A stretch of DNA of 64,000 bases from Bacteroidales bacterium (GCA_015060865.1 SUXS01000006.1:62001-126000); one strand, 5' to 3'; shown: positions 1 to 9,912, counted from the first letter of the stretch. Program-made: numbers and translations. The notes: generated by a model not told the origin, from the letters alone.

Positions 1-165
1 AGCAGTTAGCGTCATATCCACTTCTGCACGCCCGTCATCCATCAACTCAATACGATATATCAATCCTAAATCATAGATATTGACTGGAATCTCAGGATCA
101 TACACGGTTTTCAAAGCCTCAACAATGCGTTCTTGCAACGCCAATTTATCACATTCGTTCATCAT
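1..165 (-). CDS. MIP18/SufT-like (DUF59) Fe-S assembly protein, partial
   Basis: The reading frame starts at an ATG pair at 165/162 and runs off the left edge, so only the first 55 residues are present. It contains the DUF59 hallmark [17 protein letters not shown] (about residues 21-37). In this family the motif belongs to small proteins helping iron-sulfur cluster assembly or transfer in the cytoplasm (SufT, PaaD and MIP18 relatives). The start is only about 6 nt from a promoter -7 box, so the mRNA may be leaderless. Family assignment is good; the exact subfamily cannot be told from the fragment. It is the last gene of the leftward block and has its own promoter. Confidence 0.8.
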   Translation of the reverse strand, partial: MMNECDKLALQERIVEALKTVYDPEIPVNIYDLGLIYRIELMDDGRAEVDMTLTA

Positions 166-171
166 ATGGGA

Positions 172-179
172 CAAAGATA
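172..179 (-). promoter_or_regulatory. -7 box of the DUF59 gene
   Basis: Reads TATCTTTG on the minus strand, matching the Bacteroidetes TAnnTTTG consensus. It lies 6 nt from the first ATG, so a transcript would start at or next to the start codon. Confidence 0.5.
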
Positions 180-272
180 ATAAAAACAGACGAATATAGC
201 TACTTTTATTTTATCAGAACTACTTTATTGTAGAGCAGTGTCAAAAAAACAAACGATTTGAATCGGGCTACC

Positions 273-2462
273 CTATCGGATAAACAGCAGTTCGCGGTAC
301 TTGGGCAGTGGCCACAAACTGTCGTCGACTACCTCTTCCAAATCGTCGATGTAGGTGCGCAGCTCTTCGAGCTTGGGTGCTACAGTGTCGTGGTAGGCTA
401 CGGCTTTCTCGTACTGGCCTTGGATGCGGTTGGCTACCTTGCGGCACTCAATCATCTCGGCCACGCCACTCTCTATCTGGTGTACGAGGCTGGCGATGCG
501 GCGTATGAGGTTGATGTTAGAGGCCGACAGGGCTTCGCCTTCGGTACCGAGGATTTCTTTCATCTTATATACGTTGTCCACCAACTGACTTTGGTACTTG
601 GTGGCTACGGGGATGATATGATTGAGGGCCATGTCGCCGAAGATGCGGGCCTCAATCTGTATCTTCTTTGTGTATATCTCCCACTTGATTTCGTTGCGGG
701 CTTCCAGTTCGGCACGGGTCATGATGCTGAGACTTTCAAACATCTGCACGCTGGTGTCGCTAGCGTAGGCTTTGAAGATGTCGGGTGCTGAGGTCACGCA
801 GTCGAGTCCGCGGCGGGCAGCCTCGGCTTTCCACTCCTCACTGTATCCGTTACCGTCGAAGCGGATGGGCTTGCAGTAGGTGATGAGCTTCTGTATCTCC
901 TTGATGAGAGCCTCACGCTTGTCCATGCCGCAGGCGATGAGGGCATCTACATGCTGCTTGAACTCTACCAGCTGCTCGGCTACGGCACCGTTGAGGGCTA
1001 TCATGGCGCAGGCACAGTTGGCCTCGGATCCTACGGCGCGGAACTCGAAGCGGTTGCCGGTGAAGGCAAAGGGTGAGGTGCGGTTGCGGTCGGTGTTGTC
1101 GATGAGCAGCTCGGGTATCTGCGGCATCTCGAGGATACGTTTGCCCGTCTTGCCGGCTATCTTGAAGAGCTCCTCGCTGGATGAGTTTTCCAGTGCGTCG
1201 AACAGTTCGGTGAGCTGTTTGCCCAGGAAGGAGGAGATGATGGCTGGAGGTGCCTCGTGGCCGCCCAGGCGGTGGGTGTTGTTGGCACTCATGATGGAGG
1301 CCTTCAGTAGTCCGTTGTGGCGGTATACGGCTGCCAGTGTGTTCACCACGAAGGTGATGAACATGAGGTTGTCTTCGGTGGTCTTACCGGGCGACATCAG
1401 TCGGTGCCCACGGTCAGAGCCGAGGCTCCAGTTGTTGTGCTTGCCCGATCCGTTGATGCCGGCAAAGGGCTTCTCGTGGAGCAGGCAGCGGAAGCCGTGC
1501 TTGCGGGCTATCTTCTTCATCAGAATCATCACCAGCATGTTGTGGTCGCAGGCGATGTTGGTCTCCTCGTAGATGGGGGCCAGCTCAAACTGGTTGGGGG
1601 CAGCCTCGTTGTGGCGTGTCTTGGTGGGGATGCCGAGCTTCAATGCCTCTATCTCCAGCTCCTTCATGAAGGCGGCTACACGCTCGGGGATGGCACCGAA
1701 GTAGTGGTCCTCGAGCTGTTGGTCCTTGGCAGAGCCGTGCCCCATGAGTGTGCGACCGGACATCAGCAGGTCGGGGCGGGCGGCGTAGAGACCTTCGTCA
1801 ACGAGGAAGTACTCCTGTTCCCAGCCGAGGTATGAGGTCACGCGCTTCACCTCGGGGTCAAAGTAGTGGCACACCTCGGTGGCAGCCTTGTCTACGGCGT
1901 GCAGAGCCTTGAGCAGCGGAGCCTTGTAGTCGAGTGCTTCGCCCGTGTAGGAAAGGAATACGGTGGGTACGCACAGCGTGTCGTCCATCACGAAAGCCGG
2001 TGAGGTGGGGTCCCAAGCCGAGTAGCCGCGTGCTTCGAAGGTGGCGCGTATGCCGCCATTGGGGAACGACGAGGCATCGCCCTCCTGCTGCACCAATAGC
2101 TTGCCGTCAAACACCTCGAGGAGTCCGCCCTGACCATCGTGCTCCACGAAGGCGTCGTGCTTCTCGGCGGTGGTGTCGGTGAGCGGATGGAACCAGTGGG
2201 TATAGTGCGTGGCACCCAGCTCCATGGCCCAGCGCTTCATGCCGTCGGCCACCTGGTTGGCTATGCTGCGCTCCATGGGGGCACCATGGTCGATGACATC
2301 GACCATCTTATTGTATACTTCGGTGGAGAGATAGCGGGCCATCTTCTCCTTATTGAAAACGTTGATTGCAAAGTATTCTGAAGGGCGTTCGGCAGGAGCT
2401 TCCACCTCCAATGGGCGTTTCTTGAACGCCTCGCCAATGACCTCAAAGCGTAGTGTCGGCAT
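273..2462 (-). CDS. glnN: Glutamine synthetase type III
   Basis: Condenses glutamate and ammonia to glutamine with ATP in the cytoplasm, the main ammonia-assimilation route in many Bacteroidales. The 729-residue length fits the large type III class rather than the roughly 450-residue type I. Active-site stretches are visible: GWEQEYFL (213-220), NQFELAP (290-296) and HEKPFAGINGSGKHNNWS (329-346). The frame stays open upstream, but residues before MPTLRFEV would overlap pfkA and are not family-like, so the ATG at 2462 was chosen. It is the last gene of porQ-cmk-ispH-pfkA-glnN, 31 nt after pfkA. No clear Shine-Dalgarno is seen, as is usual in this phylum. Confidence 0.95.
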   Translation of the reverse strand: MPTLRFEVIGEAFKKRPLEVEAPAERPSEYFAINVFNKEKMARYLSTEVYNKMVDVIDHGAPMERSIANQVADGMKRWAMELGATHYTHWFHPLTDTTAEKHDAFVEHDGQGGLLEVFDGKLLVQQEGDASSFPNGGIRATFEARGYSAWDPTSPAFVMDDTLCVPTVFLSYTGEALDYKAPLLKALHAVDKAATEVCHYFDPEVKRVTSYLGWEQEYFLVDEGLYAARPDLLMSGRTLMGHGSAKDQQLEDHYFGAIPERVAAFMKELEIEALKLGIPTKTRHNEAAPNQFELAPIYEETNIACDHNMLVMILMKKIARKHGFRCLLHEKPFAGINGSGKHNNWSLGSDRGHRLMSPGKTTEDNLMFITFVVNTLAAVYRHNGLLKASIMSANNTHRLGGHEAPPAIISSFLGKQLTELFDALENSSSEELFKIAGKTGKRILEMPQIPELLIDNTDRNRTSPFAFTGNRFEFRAVGSEANCACAMIALNGAVAEQLVEFKQHVDALIACGMDKREALIKEIQKLITYCKPIRFDGNGYSEEWKAEAARRGLDCVTSAPDIFKAYASDTSVQMFESLSIMTRAELEARNEIKWEIYTKKIQIEARIFGDMALNHIIPVATKYQSQLVDNVYKMKEILGTEGEALSASNINLIRRIASLVHQIESGVAEMIECRKVANRIQGQYEKAVAYHDTVAPKLEELRTYIDDLEEVVDDSLWPLPKYRELLFIR

Positions 2463-2493
2463 ATTCTCGTACTGCGTTATAATAAGGAGTAAT

Positions 2494-3477
2494 TTAGATT
2501 GACAACATGTGAAGCACATTCACCAACTGCCCGTCAATGGGTTTGTCTTTCTTGATGGCGGTGTTGAAGGGTACGTACACGATTTCGTCGTTACGAATAC
2601 CTATCATCACATTGCGCTGGCCGTCGAGCAGGGCATCGATACTGGCTGCACCCATGCGGCTGGCGATGATGCGGTCGTGGGCCGTGGGGCGTCCGCCTCG
2701 CTGCAAGTGGCCGAGGATGGATACGCGAACGTCGAACTGTGGAAACTCGTTGCGCACGCGCTCGGCGTAGTGCATGGCTCCACCCAAGTCCTTGTTCTCC
2801 GCTACGAGCACGATACTGCTGTTCTTCGACTTACGCACACCATTCTGGATAAATGCGGCGAGCTGGTCCTCCTTGGTGAGGTGCTCGGGGATGATGGCGG
2901 CCTCGGCACCCGAAGCAATGGCGCTGTTGAGGGCGAGGAAACCCGCATCGCGGCCCATGACCTCGACGAAGAAGATGCGCTCGTGGGAGTTGGCCGTATC
3001 GCGTATCTTGTCTACCGCCTCCACGATGGTGTTGAGCGCCGTGTCGTAGCCCAAGGTGGTGTCGGTACCATAGAGGTCGTTGTCGATGGTGGCGGGGATG
3101 CCGATGCAGGGGATGTCGTACTCCTGTGCCAGGATGCGGGCACCAGTGAGCGAGCCGTCGCCACCGATGACTACGAGGGCGTCAATCTCGTGTTCACACA
3201 TGTGTTTCCATGCTTCGGCACGTCCCTCTTCGGTCTTAAACTCGGGGCAGCGGGCGGTCTTGAGGATGGTGCCTCCCTGCTGCACGATGTTGCTCACGTT
3301 CTCGGTCTTGAAATCCTTGATTTCGTTGGTGATGAGGCCCTTATAGCCGCGGTAGATACCCTTGACCTTGAGCCCGTTGAAGATGGCCGTACGGGTGACG
3401 GCACGGATAGCGGCATTCATGCCCGGTGCGTCGCCGCCCGAGGTGAGGATGCCTATGCAATTGATTCTTCTTGCCAT
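2494..3477 (-). CDS. pfkA: ATP-dependent 6-phosphofructokinase
   Basis: Phosphorylates fructose 6-phosphate to the 1,6-bisphosphate, the committed step of glycolysis. At 327 residues it matches the bacterial PfkA class. GGDGS at 105-109 and PATIDND at 128-134 carry the catalytic region. Glycine rather than aspartate in GGDGS and no lysine before TIDND point to ATP rather than pyrophosphate as donor. MGRDAG, the substrate-binding MGR motif, follows. It is 27 nt downstream of ispH. That gap and the leader carry the AT-rich microrepeat AACTTAAAAACTC, also found before fumarase. It is followed by glnN in the same operon. Confidence 0.95.
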   Translation of the reverse strand: MARRINCIGILTSGGDAPGMNAAIRAVTRTAIFNGLKVKGIYRGYKGLITNEIKDFKTENVSNIVQQGGTILKTARCPEFKTEEGRAEAWKHMCEHEIDALVVIGGDGSLTGARILAQEYDIPCIGIPATIDNDLYGTDTTLGYDTALNTIVEAVDKIRDTANSHERIFFVEVMGRDAGFLALNSAIASGAEAAIIPEHLTKEDQLAAFIQNGVRKSKNSSIVLVAENKDLGGAMHYAERVRNEFPQFDVRVSILGHLQRGGRPTAHDRIIASRMGAASIDALLDGQRNVMIGIRNDEIVYVPFNTAIKKDKPIDGQLVNVLHMLSI

Positions 3478-3504
3478 ATTGTTTTGAGTTTTTAAGTTTT
3501 TAAG

Positions 3505-4380
3505 TTATTGAGTTTGTTCGTTGTGAATCATGATTTCTTGTTTGCACTCTTCCATCAGCCATTTTGGGGTGGAAGTGGCACCGCAGATGCCTATCGACTG
3601 GCCGTCCTTGATAAGCGCGAAGTCTATCTCGTGGCTGCCTTCGATGTGGTAGGAGTTGGGGTTGGCCTTGAGACACTCCTGATACAGCACCTTACCGTTA
3701 CTGCTCTTCTTGCCACACACGAAGAATACGAGGTCGTGCGACGCGGCAAAGGCGCGGATGTTGGCCAGGCGGTTTGATACTTGGCGGCAGATGGTGTCGT
3801 AGTAGTAGAACTCCACATCGGGTGCGATGCGCTGCTTGATGGTCTCTACGATGAGGCGAAACTCATCAAGCGACTTGGTGGTTTGCGAGTAGAGGTAGAT
3901 GTTGCGTGTGAAGTCGATGCGGTCTATCTCCTTGATGCTCTCGATGACGATGGCCGTACCGTCCGTTTGTCCTACGAGGCCCAGCACCTCGGCATGTCCC
4001 TTTTGTCCGTAGATGATGATTTGCTTGGGGTGCTCTGAGGGGGGGGCGTACTCCTGCTTGATGCGTTTCTGTATGTTGAGCACCACGGGGCAGGTGGCAT
4101 CGATAATCTCAATACCATTGTTGCGAGCGGCTTCGTAGGTTTCGGGCGGTTCGCCATGAGCACGAAGCAACACACGCACCTCATGAAGATCCTTAAATTG
4201 CTCGTGGTCAATAGCAATGAGCCCCATAGTACGTAGGCGCTCACACTCCACACCATTGTGCACGATATCACCCAGACAGTAGAGCGGAGCACCGCGTTGC
4301 AGTTCCTCCTCAGCCTTACGGATGGCTGTGGTCACTCCAAAACAGAAGCCCGAATGTTCGTCAATCTCTACGTTTATCAT
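3505..4380 (-). CDS. ispH: 4-hydroxy-3-methylbut-2-enyl diphosphate reductase
   Basis: Last enzyme of the MEP isoprenoid pathway, reducing HMBPP to IPP and DMAPP with a 4Fe-4S cluster. The three conserved cluster cysteines are visible at C13 (GFCFGV), C97 (ATCPVV) and C198 (DTICRQ). The 291-residue length is typical of stand-alone IspH. The start lies 5 nt after the cmk stop, so translation is probably coupled within the operon. The product feeds the polyprenyl synthase encoded at 7080-8057. Confidence 0.95.
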   Translation of the reverse strand: MINVEIDEHSGFCFGVTTAIRKAEEELQRGAPLYCLGDIVHNGVECERLRTMGLIAIDHEQFKDLHEVRVLLRAHGEPPETYEAARNNGIEIIDATCPVVLNIQKRIKQEYAPPSEHPKQIIIYGQKGHAEVLGLVGQTDGTAIVIESIKEIDRIDFTRNIYLYSQTTKSLDEFRLIVETIKQRIAPDVEFYYYDTICRQVSNRLANIRAFAASHDLVFFVCGKKSSNGKVLYQECLKANPNSYHIEGSHEIDFALIKDGQSIGICGATSTPKWLMEECKQEIMIHNEQTQ

Positions 4381-4385
4381 TTTTT

Positions 4386-5078
4386 CTACTCTAGACTCTC
4401 AACCCTCAACTGATACTGCTCCAGCAGCCAGGCCTTCTGTTCAGGGATGGTCATTGCACTATTGTCGAGCAGGATTGCATCATCGGCCTTGCGCAATGGA
4501 CTGATGGCACGTCCACTATCGATACGGTCTCGTTCCTTGACATTTTCCAGGATGCTTTCATAGGAAGCATTCTCCCCTTTAGCCTTGAGTTCATCATAAC
4601 GGCGCTGGGCACGCACCTCAGCACTGGCAGTAACGAAAATTTTGAGTTCCGCATCAGGGAACACAGTGGTGCCTATATCGCGCCCATCCATCACAATGCC
4701 TTTATCGCGACCCATCAGCTGCTGCAAAGCCACCATAGCCTCGCGCACGAATCCAATCGTAGCTATAAGACTCACACGGGACGACACCGCCATGCCGCGT
4801 ATCTCCTTTTCTATACATTCATTGTTAAGATACGTTTCAGGACGTCCCTCAGCATTAAGTCGGAAGGTGATATGAATATCAGGCATGGCAGCCTGCAGTT
4901 CTGGAAGTCTCACACCATCCTCAACAAAGAGGCCATGCTGTAGACAATAATAGGTAACTGCACGGTACATGGCACCGCTGTCAATGTAGATATACCCGAT
5001 TTCACGAGCAAGGTCTTTGGCCATCGTGCTCTTTCCGCACGACGAATGTCCATCAATAGCTATGGTAATCTTTCTCAT
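4386..5078 (-). CDS. cmk: Cytidylate kinase
   Basis: Phosphorylates CMP and dCMP using ATP. The P-loop GHSSCGKS lies at residues 10-17, followed by [11 protein letters not shown] and, later, [12 protein letters not shown], which are cytidylate-kinase signatures. Its 230 residues match the usual length. It sits 48 nt after porQ and 5 nt before ispH. Residues or genes of unrelated pathways are thus packed in one operon, a common housekeeping arrangement in Bacteroidales as far as I recall. Confidence 0.95.
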   Translation of the reverse strand: MRKITIAIDGHSSCGKSTMAKDLAREIGYIYIDSGAMYRAVTYYCLQHGLFVEDGVRLPELQAAMPDIHITFRLNAEGRPETYLNNECIEKEIRGMAVSSRVSLIATIGFVREAMVALQQLMGRDKGIVMDGRDIGTTVFPDAELKIFVTASAEVRAQRRYDELKAKGENASYESILENVKERDRIDSGRAISPLRKADDAILLDNSAMTIPEQKAWLLEQYQLRVESLE

Positions 5079-5126
5079 ATATTATGTATTGTTCCAATAT
5101 TCCAATTCATCGACTACAGAATACGT

Positions 5127-6101
5127 CTAAATACCTATGGCAAAATTCATCATCAGCGATGATGCAGCCACATGATAATTCCCATACGACACACCCACCT
5201 TTATACGGCTAACATTAAGGCCAGCACCGACAAAGAATCCTTCCAGCGAATGTCTGTCACTGCCCTTGAGTTCACTGCGAAGCAAGAAGTTATAGCCCAC
5301 AGACACGTAGGTACTGGATGTAGGCAGAATATCGGCACCGACAATGAAATGTTTGAGCAGGATATCTTTCCATGAGTCATCCGACGAATTATAAAAATCC
5401 GTAGCTTGCCACTTGTCAAGATCAGTAAGCGTAAGCGAAAGACGTATAGGAGCATGTTCGAGTTCTTTCGTGAGACCGACAATAAGATTAAAGGGCAGAG
5501 ATTCATGGACACCATCGAAAGTCTTCACTTGCCCACCCAAGTTACGCGCCACCAACGAGGCAGACAACATGGCATCGGGATTATAATAGTTGAGACCTAA
5601 ATCAACCCCTAAAGCGAGCGAATATACCTGTTCGTAATTAGAATAGATAAACTTGGCACTTACCCCTCCAGCAAGGCGATCGGTAAAGTCAAAGCTGTAG
5701 GTAGTCATCATCACCATATCCTTAGCAGAGAAATTTCCAATGACATTACCTTCTGCATCCGTATTCTTCATTGAACCAAAATCGAGGTATTGCACCTGGA
5801 ATCCTAACATAGAACGTTCACCAATCTCCATGGCGTAGCCAGCCCCCACCACATTAGTCCGCTGCAGATAGCTCATGTAATTGAGTCCCAACGTACGGCC
5901 ACTAACATTCGTGAGCAGAGCCGGGTTATGAACCGCCAAACCTAAGTCATCCTCTACGACAGACACATTATCTCCGCCCAACGCCGAGGCATGAGATGAC
6001 GAAGGCAACTGCAAGAAACTAAATGCCGAATGGGCATCCTGAGCATACCCAAATGCCATCCATGTCAAGACCATGAATAAGGAGAGAATATAGCGCTTCA
6101 T
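5127..6101 (-). CDS. porQ: Type IX secretion system protein PorQ
   Basis: Predicted outer-membrane beta-barrel of the T9SS; in Porphyromonas PorQ works with PorU, PorV and PorZ in the cell-surface attachment complex. Seen here: an N-terminal signal peptide (MKRYILSLFMVLTWMAFGYAQ, cleavage near 20) and the stretch LPSSSHASALGG...VHNPALL, typical of PorQ/PorV-like barrels. Beta-strand-like alternation runs to the end. The ATG at 6101 gives the signal peptide; the upstream extension has no support. Its presence implies T9SS substrates, and one is encoded at 34292-38029. It is the first gene of the operon that continues with cmk. Confidence 0.85.
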   Translation of the reverse strand: MKRYILSLFMVLTWMAFGYAQDAHSAFSFLQLPSSSHASALGGDNVSVVEDDLGLAVHNPALLTNVSGRTLGLNYMSYLQRTNVVGAGYAMEIGERSMLGFQVQYLDFGSMKNTDAEGNVIGNFSAKDMVMMTTYSFDFTDRLAGGVSAKFIYSNYEQVYSLALGVDLGLNYYNPDAMLSASLVARNLGGQVKTFDGVHESLPFNLIVGLTKELEHAPIRLSLTLTDLDKWQATDFYNSSDDSWKDILLKHFIVGADILPTSSTYVSVGYNFLLRSELKGSDRHSLEGFFVGAGLNVSRIKVGVSYGNYHVAASSLMMNFAIGI

Positions 6102-6124
6102 TTTAATAGGTTCTAAAACGGGTT

Positions 6125-6132
6125 CAAATATA
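6125..6132 (-). promoter_or_regulatory. -7 box of the porQ operon
   Basis: TATATTTG on the minus strand fits TAnnTTTG, 24 nt before the porQ start codon. It drives the porQ-cmk-ispH-pfkA-glnN block, divergent from tonB. Confidence 0.55.
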
Positions 6133-6222
6133 CGACATTTTAGGCAGAAAAAACCTGTCGCGACAATAAAAATAGCTGAGAGAAGTAATAAAATTAGTGT
6201 TAACACAGAAAAAAAAAATTTT

Positions 6223-6257
6223 TTTTGTGCTGTATCGCAAAAAAAGTATTACTTTTG
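6223..6257 (+). promoter_or_regulatory. tonB promoter
   Basis: TTTTG ends at 6227 and TACTTTTG spans 6250-6257, a 22-nt spacing near the Bacteroidetes -33/-7 arrangement. Just upstream is an A10T8 tract (6209-6226) flanked by CACA and GTG, lying between the two divergent genes. Confidence 0.55.
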
Positions 6258-6296
6258 CAAGCAAAGTGTGAAAATACAAAAATAAAAATATAATTT

Positions 6297-6986
6297 ATGG
6301 AAATTAAGAAATCGCAGACCGCTAACCTTGAAGACAAGAAAACCACTTGGATTCTGATAGGTTTTATTATCGTGTTGGCTGCCCACTTTGTTGCTTTTGA
6401 GTGGACACAGTATGAGAAGACTTTCGATGGGGAAATTCTTGATGCAGGTGAAGTATCTTTGGAAGAGGAAATGATTCCTATCACCATGCCTGAGAAGAAG
6501 ACCGTACCTCCCCCACCCCAGGCAGTAACACAGGCTGAGGTATTGAACATCGTTGAGGACAATGCCGACATCGAGGAGACAACCATCGTTTCTGCTGAAG
6601 ACCAGGCTGAGTTTGTTGAGATTAGAGACGATGTGCCTATCGTTGTAGAAGAGCCGGAAGAAGAGCAACAAATATTCCAGGTTGTAGAAAACATGCCTGA
6701 GTTCCCCGGTGGTAACGCAGCATTGATGGCTTACCTGAAGAAGAACATCAAGTATCCTACCATCTGCCAGGAACAAGGTATCCAAGGACGTGTTATCGTT
6801 CAGTTCGTAGTTAATGCCGACGGTTCTATCGTTGACCCGCAAGTAATCAAGCCTATCAACCCCTATTTGGACAAGGAGGCTCTTCGCGTAGTTTCAGGTA
6901 TGCCTAAATGGAAGCCAGGTGAGCAACGCGGTAAAGCCGTTCGCGTTAAGTTTACATTGCCTGTGACATTTAGATTAAGTAACTAA
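6297..6986 (+). CDS. tonB: Energy transducer TonB
   Basis: Links the proton motive force of the inner membrane to outer-membrane TonB-dependent receptors. The protein has a cytoplasmic N-terminus, one membrane helix at about 18-36 and an acidic periplasmic linker with PPPPQ near residue 75. The C-terminal TonB domain (about 145-229) includes PEFPGGNAALMAYLKKNIKYP and the ending VKFTLPVTFRL. At 229 residues it is a normal single-domain member. It is monocistronic, with its own promoter and a strong terminator. The ExbB/ExbD partners are not in the window. Confidence 0.92.
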   Translation: MEIKKSQTANLEDKKTTWILIGFIIVLAAHFVAFEWTQYEKTFDGEILDAGEVSLEEEMIPITMPEKKTVPPPPQAVTQAEVLNIVEDNADIEETTIVSAEDQAEFVEIRDDVPIVVEEPEEEQQIFQVVENMPEFPGGNAALMAYLKKNIKYPTICQEQGIQGRVIVQFVVNADGSIVDPQVIKPINPYLDKEALRVVSGMPKWKPGEQRGKAVRVKFTLPVTFRLSN

Positions 6987-6997
6987 TAAATCCATAG

Positions 6998-7032
6998 AGA
7001 AGAGGTTGCACAGCGCAACCTCTTCTTTTTTC
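6998..7032 (+). terminator. Rho-independent terminator of tonB
   Basis: A perfect 12-bp stem (6998-7009 with 7015-7026) with a 5-nt loop runs into a T-run. Confidence 0.9.
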
Positions 7033-7079
7033 TGTCACACACACCTATTTATCGAACAATCTTTTATCATCTATCTGCT

Positions 7080-8057
7080 ATGACCTACGCATTTCAGCAA
7101 TTATTGGACAAAGTAAACGAGCGACTCGATACGTTAGATTACACACATGCCCCCACCAACCTCTACGAACCAGTAAAGTATATCCTGTCGTTAGGCGGAA
7201 AGCGTATCCGTCCTGTGATGATGCTAATGGCATACAATTTATACAAAGATGATATCGACAGCATCCTGGACCCCGCAGTAGCCATAGAGATATATCACAA
7301 CTTCACTCTACTGCACGATGACCTCATGGACCGTGCCGATGTCCGCCGTGGCAAACCTACCGTACACAAGATGTGGAGCGACAACACGGCAATCTTATCT
7401 GGCGACGTGATGCTTTCATTGGCAGACAAATACATGTCAAGATGCGATGACCGCCATTTACGACGCGTCATGGAACTATTCCATCAGACATCTATAGAAA
7501 TTGCCGAAGGGCAACAGTATGACATGGATTTCGAGACGCGCAACGACGTCACAGAAGAAGAGTATATAGAGATGATCCGCATGAAGACATCTGTACTCCT
7601 TGCCTGCAGTCTGAAGATAGGGGCGATATTAGGTGGAGCATCAGACGAAGATGCCAACCTGCTATATCAATTGGGAGAAAGCATCGGATTGGCATTCCAG
7701 CTCCGCGATGATTACCTCGATGTATACGGCAACCCGAAAGTATTTGGCAAGAAGATCGGAGGCGATATCCTTTGCAACAAGAAGACGTACCTATACATCA
7801 ATGCACTTCGACTGTCCGACACGACACAGCGCGCTGAGTTGGAGCATTGGGAGAGAGCAACGAACATTATCCCCGAAGAAAAGATTGCCGCAGTCACAGC
7901 CATATACAACAAGGTAGGCATCCCCGAGCTAAGCAGAATTGCCGAAGACAAGTACTACCACAAAGCTCTGGACTGCTGCAAAAGACTCAGCACAAGCACT
8001 GAAAAGAAAATGGTGATACGAGATTTTATGGCCTCGCTCATGGATAGGACCAACTAA
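7080..8057 (+). CDS. Polyprenyl diphosphate synthase
   Basis: Trans-prenyltransferase joining IPP units to an allylic diphosphate, giving chains for quinones or other isoprenoids. The first aspartate-rich motif DDLMD is at 80-84 and the second, DDYLD, at 210-214. GGKRIRPVM (39-47) is the IPP-binding stretch. A phenylalanine five residues before the first motif and the lack of a two-residue insertion in it hint at a limited chain length, but product length cannot be fixed from sequence. It is 39 nt upstream of tatD and probably co-transcribed. It is often annotated octaprenyl or farnesyl diphosphate synthase. Confidence 0.9.
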   Translation: MTYAFQQLLDKVNERLDTLDYTHAPTNLYEPVKYILSLGGKRIRPVMMLMAYNLYKDDIDSILDPAVAIEIYHNFTLLHDDLMDRADVRRGKPTVHKMWSDNTAILSGDVMLSLADKYMSRCDDRHLRRVMELFHQTSIEIAEGQQYDMDFETRNDVTEEEYIEMIRMKTSVLLACSLKIGAILGGASDEDANLLYQLGESIGLAFQLRDDYLDVYGNPKVFGKKIGGDILCNKKTYLYINALRLSDTTQRAELEHWERATNIIPEEKIAAVTAIYNKVGIPELSRIAEDKYYHKALDCCKRLSTSTEKKMVIRDFMASLMDRTN

Positions 8058-8096
8058 GACTCCCCGATATCCTAAGGCATCACAAGAAGTACGGCT

Positions 8097-8870
8097 ATGC
8101 AGAACATCGTAGACACCCATTCACATCTTTTTGTCGAGGAATTCAACGAAGATAGGAATCAGGCTGTTACACGTGCCCTGGAATCCGGCATCACACATAT
8201 CGTAACGCCCAATATCGACATGGAATCATTGGAGCCTATGCTGAACTTGTGCGCTGACTACCCCCGTATCTGCCACCCGACCATAGGACTACATCCCACA
8301 GAAGTAAAAGAAGATTATAGAGAGATCCTGCAACAGATGGAGCCTCTCATACCACAGCATCCATTTGTAGCTATAGGCGAGATCGGACTGGACTTTTATT
8401 GGGACACCAGTTTCAAGAGAGAGCAGTTGACAGCCCTAGACAAACAAATACAATGGGCGTTGACCTACAATCTTCCTGTCATCATTCACTCGCGTGAAGC
8501 TTTCGAGGAGCTACATCGGGCATTGCTCCCCTATAGAAACGAACCACTATGCGGCATTTTCCACAGCTTTACAGGAACAGCCGACGAAGCACTCGCCCTA
8601 CTCGACTTTCCAGGATTCATGTTGGGTATCAATGGGGTAGTCACATTCAAGAAATCCACATTGCCCGAGGCACTGCAGCCCGTCCCACTCAACCGCTTGG
8701 TTGTAGAAACCGATTCCCCCTACCTCACTCCTGTGCCCTATCGTGGAAAACGTAACGAAAGCGCCTACATCGTCCGTGTCATAGAAAAGCTCGCAGAGAT
8801 ATACTCATGCAGTACTTCTGAGATTATGCAGCAGACTACAGATAATGCATGCCGTATATTTCACCTTTAA
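8097..8870 (+). CDS. tatD: TatD family metal-dependent hydrolase
   Basis: Metal-dependent 3'-5' exonuclease/deoxyribonuclease of the amidohydrolase fold; the family is linked to DNA repair and RNA quality control. Metal-site motifs are visible: DTHSH (6-10), GEIGLDFY (about 97-104), IIHSR, IFHSFTG and VETDSPYL. Its 257 residues are the usual size. Its stop codon overlaps the next start (TAATG), indicating coupled translation with the transporter gene. Confidence 0.92.
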   Translation: MQNIVDTHSHLFVEEFNEDRNQAVTRALESGITHIVTPNIDMESLEPMLNLCADYPRICHPTIGLHPTEVKEDYREILQQMEPLIPQHPFVAIGEIGLDFYWDTSFKREQLTALDKQIQWALTYNLPVIIHSREAFEELHRALLPYRNEPLCGIFHSFTGTADEALALLDFPGFMLGINGVVTFKKSTLPEALQPVPLNRLVVETDSPYLTPVPYRGKRNESAYIVRVIEKLAEIYSCSTSEIMQQTTDNACRIFHL

Positions 8871-9826
8871 TGAGACATCTGCTTCGCTTTTACAAGAACT
8901 GGGCCTTGCCCATCTCCATAGCCATGGGCATACTGATATACCTTATCTATGCCAACATCCCCATGCTACATACCTGCGGTCCCATGCTTAACGAGATTGT
9001 CGGCTTCCTGCAACCCACATTGATCTTCGGCATGCTCTTTCTCACGTTCTGCAAGCTGAAACCTTCCGAACTCAAGCCTTGCAGATGGCACATATGGGAC
9101 CTACTGATACAAATAGGGATATACCTCATACTTGCCTATATACTTATAACCTTCCCGCATATTCCCGGACGATTGCTGATAGAGAGCGCCATGATCTGCT
9201 TCATCTGCCCTACAGCCTGCGCAGCTGCTGTAGTATGCGCTAAGCTTGGGGGCAACACAGCCCATCTTACAAGCTATATCCTACTTATCAACATGGCTGC
9301 GGCACTATTCATTCCGCTGATAGTCCCACTGGTCAATCCCCATGAGGGCCAAACATTCATATCCACCTTCCTACTTGTCCTTCAACGGGTATTCCCCACT
9401 CTTATCTTTCCACTATTGCTCGCTTGGCTTATCCGTTATACCATGCCCCGATTATCGCGCCAACTGCAAAAGACAGGAGACCTGGCCTTTTATCTGTGGA
9501 CCATAGCACTCACCATGGCAATTGCTGTTACCACTCGCTCCATCATTAACAGCGACGTATCTCTCCTCTACCAACTCGGTATAGCCATTACAACCCTGCT
9601 TTGCTGTTGGTTCCAATTCACCATCGGCCGTCGCATAGGCAAGAGACAAGACGACCAAATCGCAGCAGGACAGGCTATAGGGCAGAAGAACACGGTATTC
9701 GCCATATGGATGGCCTATACCTTTCTTACACCAGTCACCGCCATCGCTGGAGGGTTCTACAGCGTATGGCACAACATCTTCAACTCATACCAGCTATACA
9801 AGAAGCGAAAAGAGCAGCAGGCATAG
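8870..9826 (+). CDS. Bile acid:sodium symporter-family membrane transporter
   Basis: Very hydrophobic protein with about nine membrane segments and the BASS-type stretches CPTACAAAVVCAKLGGN (near 115-131) and GQKNTVFAIWMAYTFLTP near the C-terminus. Members move organic anions by sodium symport, but substrates range widely (bile acids, pantothenate, pyruvate), so none is assigned. The ATG at 8870 overlaps the tatD stop as TAATG. An alternative ATG at 8849 inside tatD would add seven residues. No cognate regulator is nearby. Confidence 0.8.
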   Translation: MRHLLRFYKNWALPISIAMGILIYLIYANIPMLHTCGPMLNEIVGFLQPTLIFGMLFLTFCKLKPSELKPCRWHIWDLLIQIGIYLILAYILITFPHIPGRLLIESAMICFICPTACAAAVVCAKLGGNTAHLTSYILLINMAAALFIPLIVPLVNPHEGQTFISTFLLVLQRVFPTLIFPLLLAWLIRYTMPRLSRQLQKTGDLAFYLWTIALTMAIAVTTRSIINSDVSLLYQLGIAITTLLCCWFQFTIGRRIGKRQDDQIAAGQAIGQKNTVFAIWMAYTFLTPVTAIAGGFYSVWHNIFNSYQLYKKRKEQQA

Positions 9827-9912
9827 AGTCCCCACTCACTACTAGCAGTTATCCCAAACTGCAACCATTCAGCCCAGCCAAGAACCTTCCTGACCGTTTC
9901 CTTCGCAACGAG

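Noticed and set aside
258-791. Open frame opposite glnN, and many similar long frames opposite pfkA, the M16 gene, fumA and others
   Set aside because: They are mirror frames of strongly coding GC-rich genes, with no family resemblance and no promoters or spacing of their own.
6207-6226. A10T8 tract as a terminator
   Set aside because: Pure A/T pairing without a GC stem, and it sits in the divergent promoter region of porQ and tonB.
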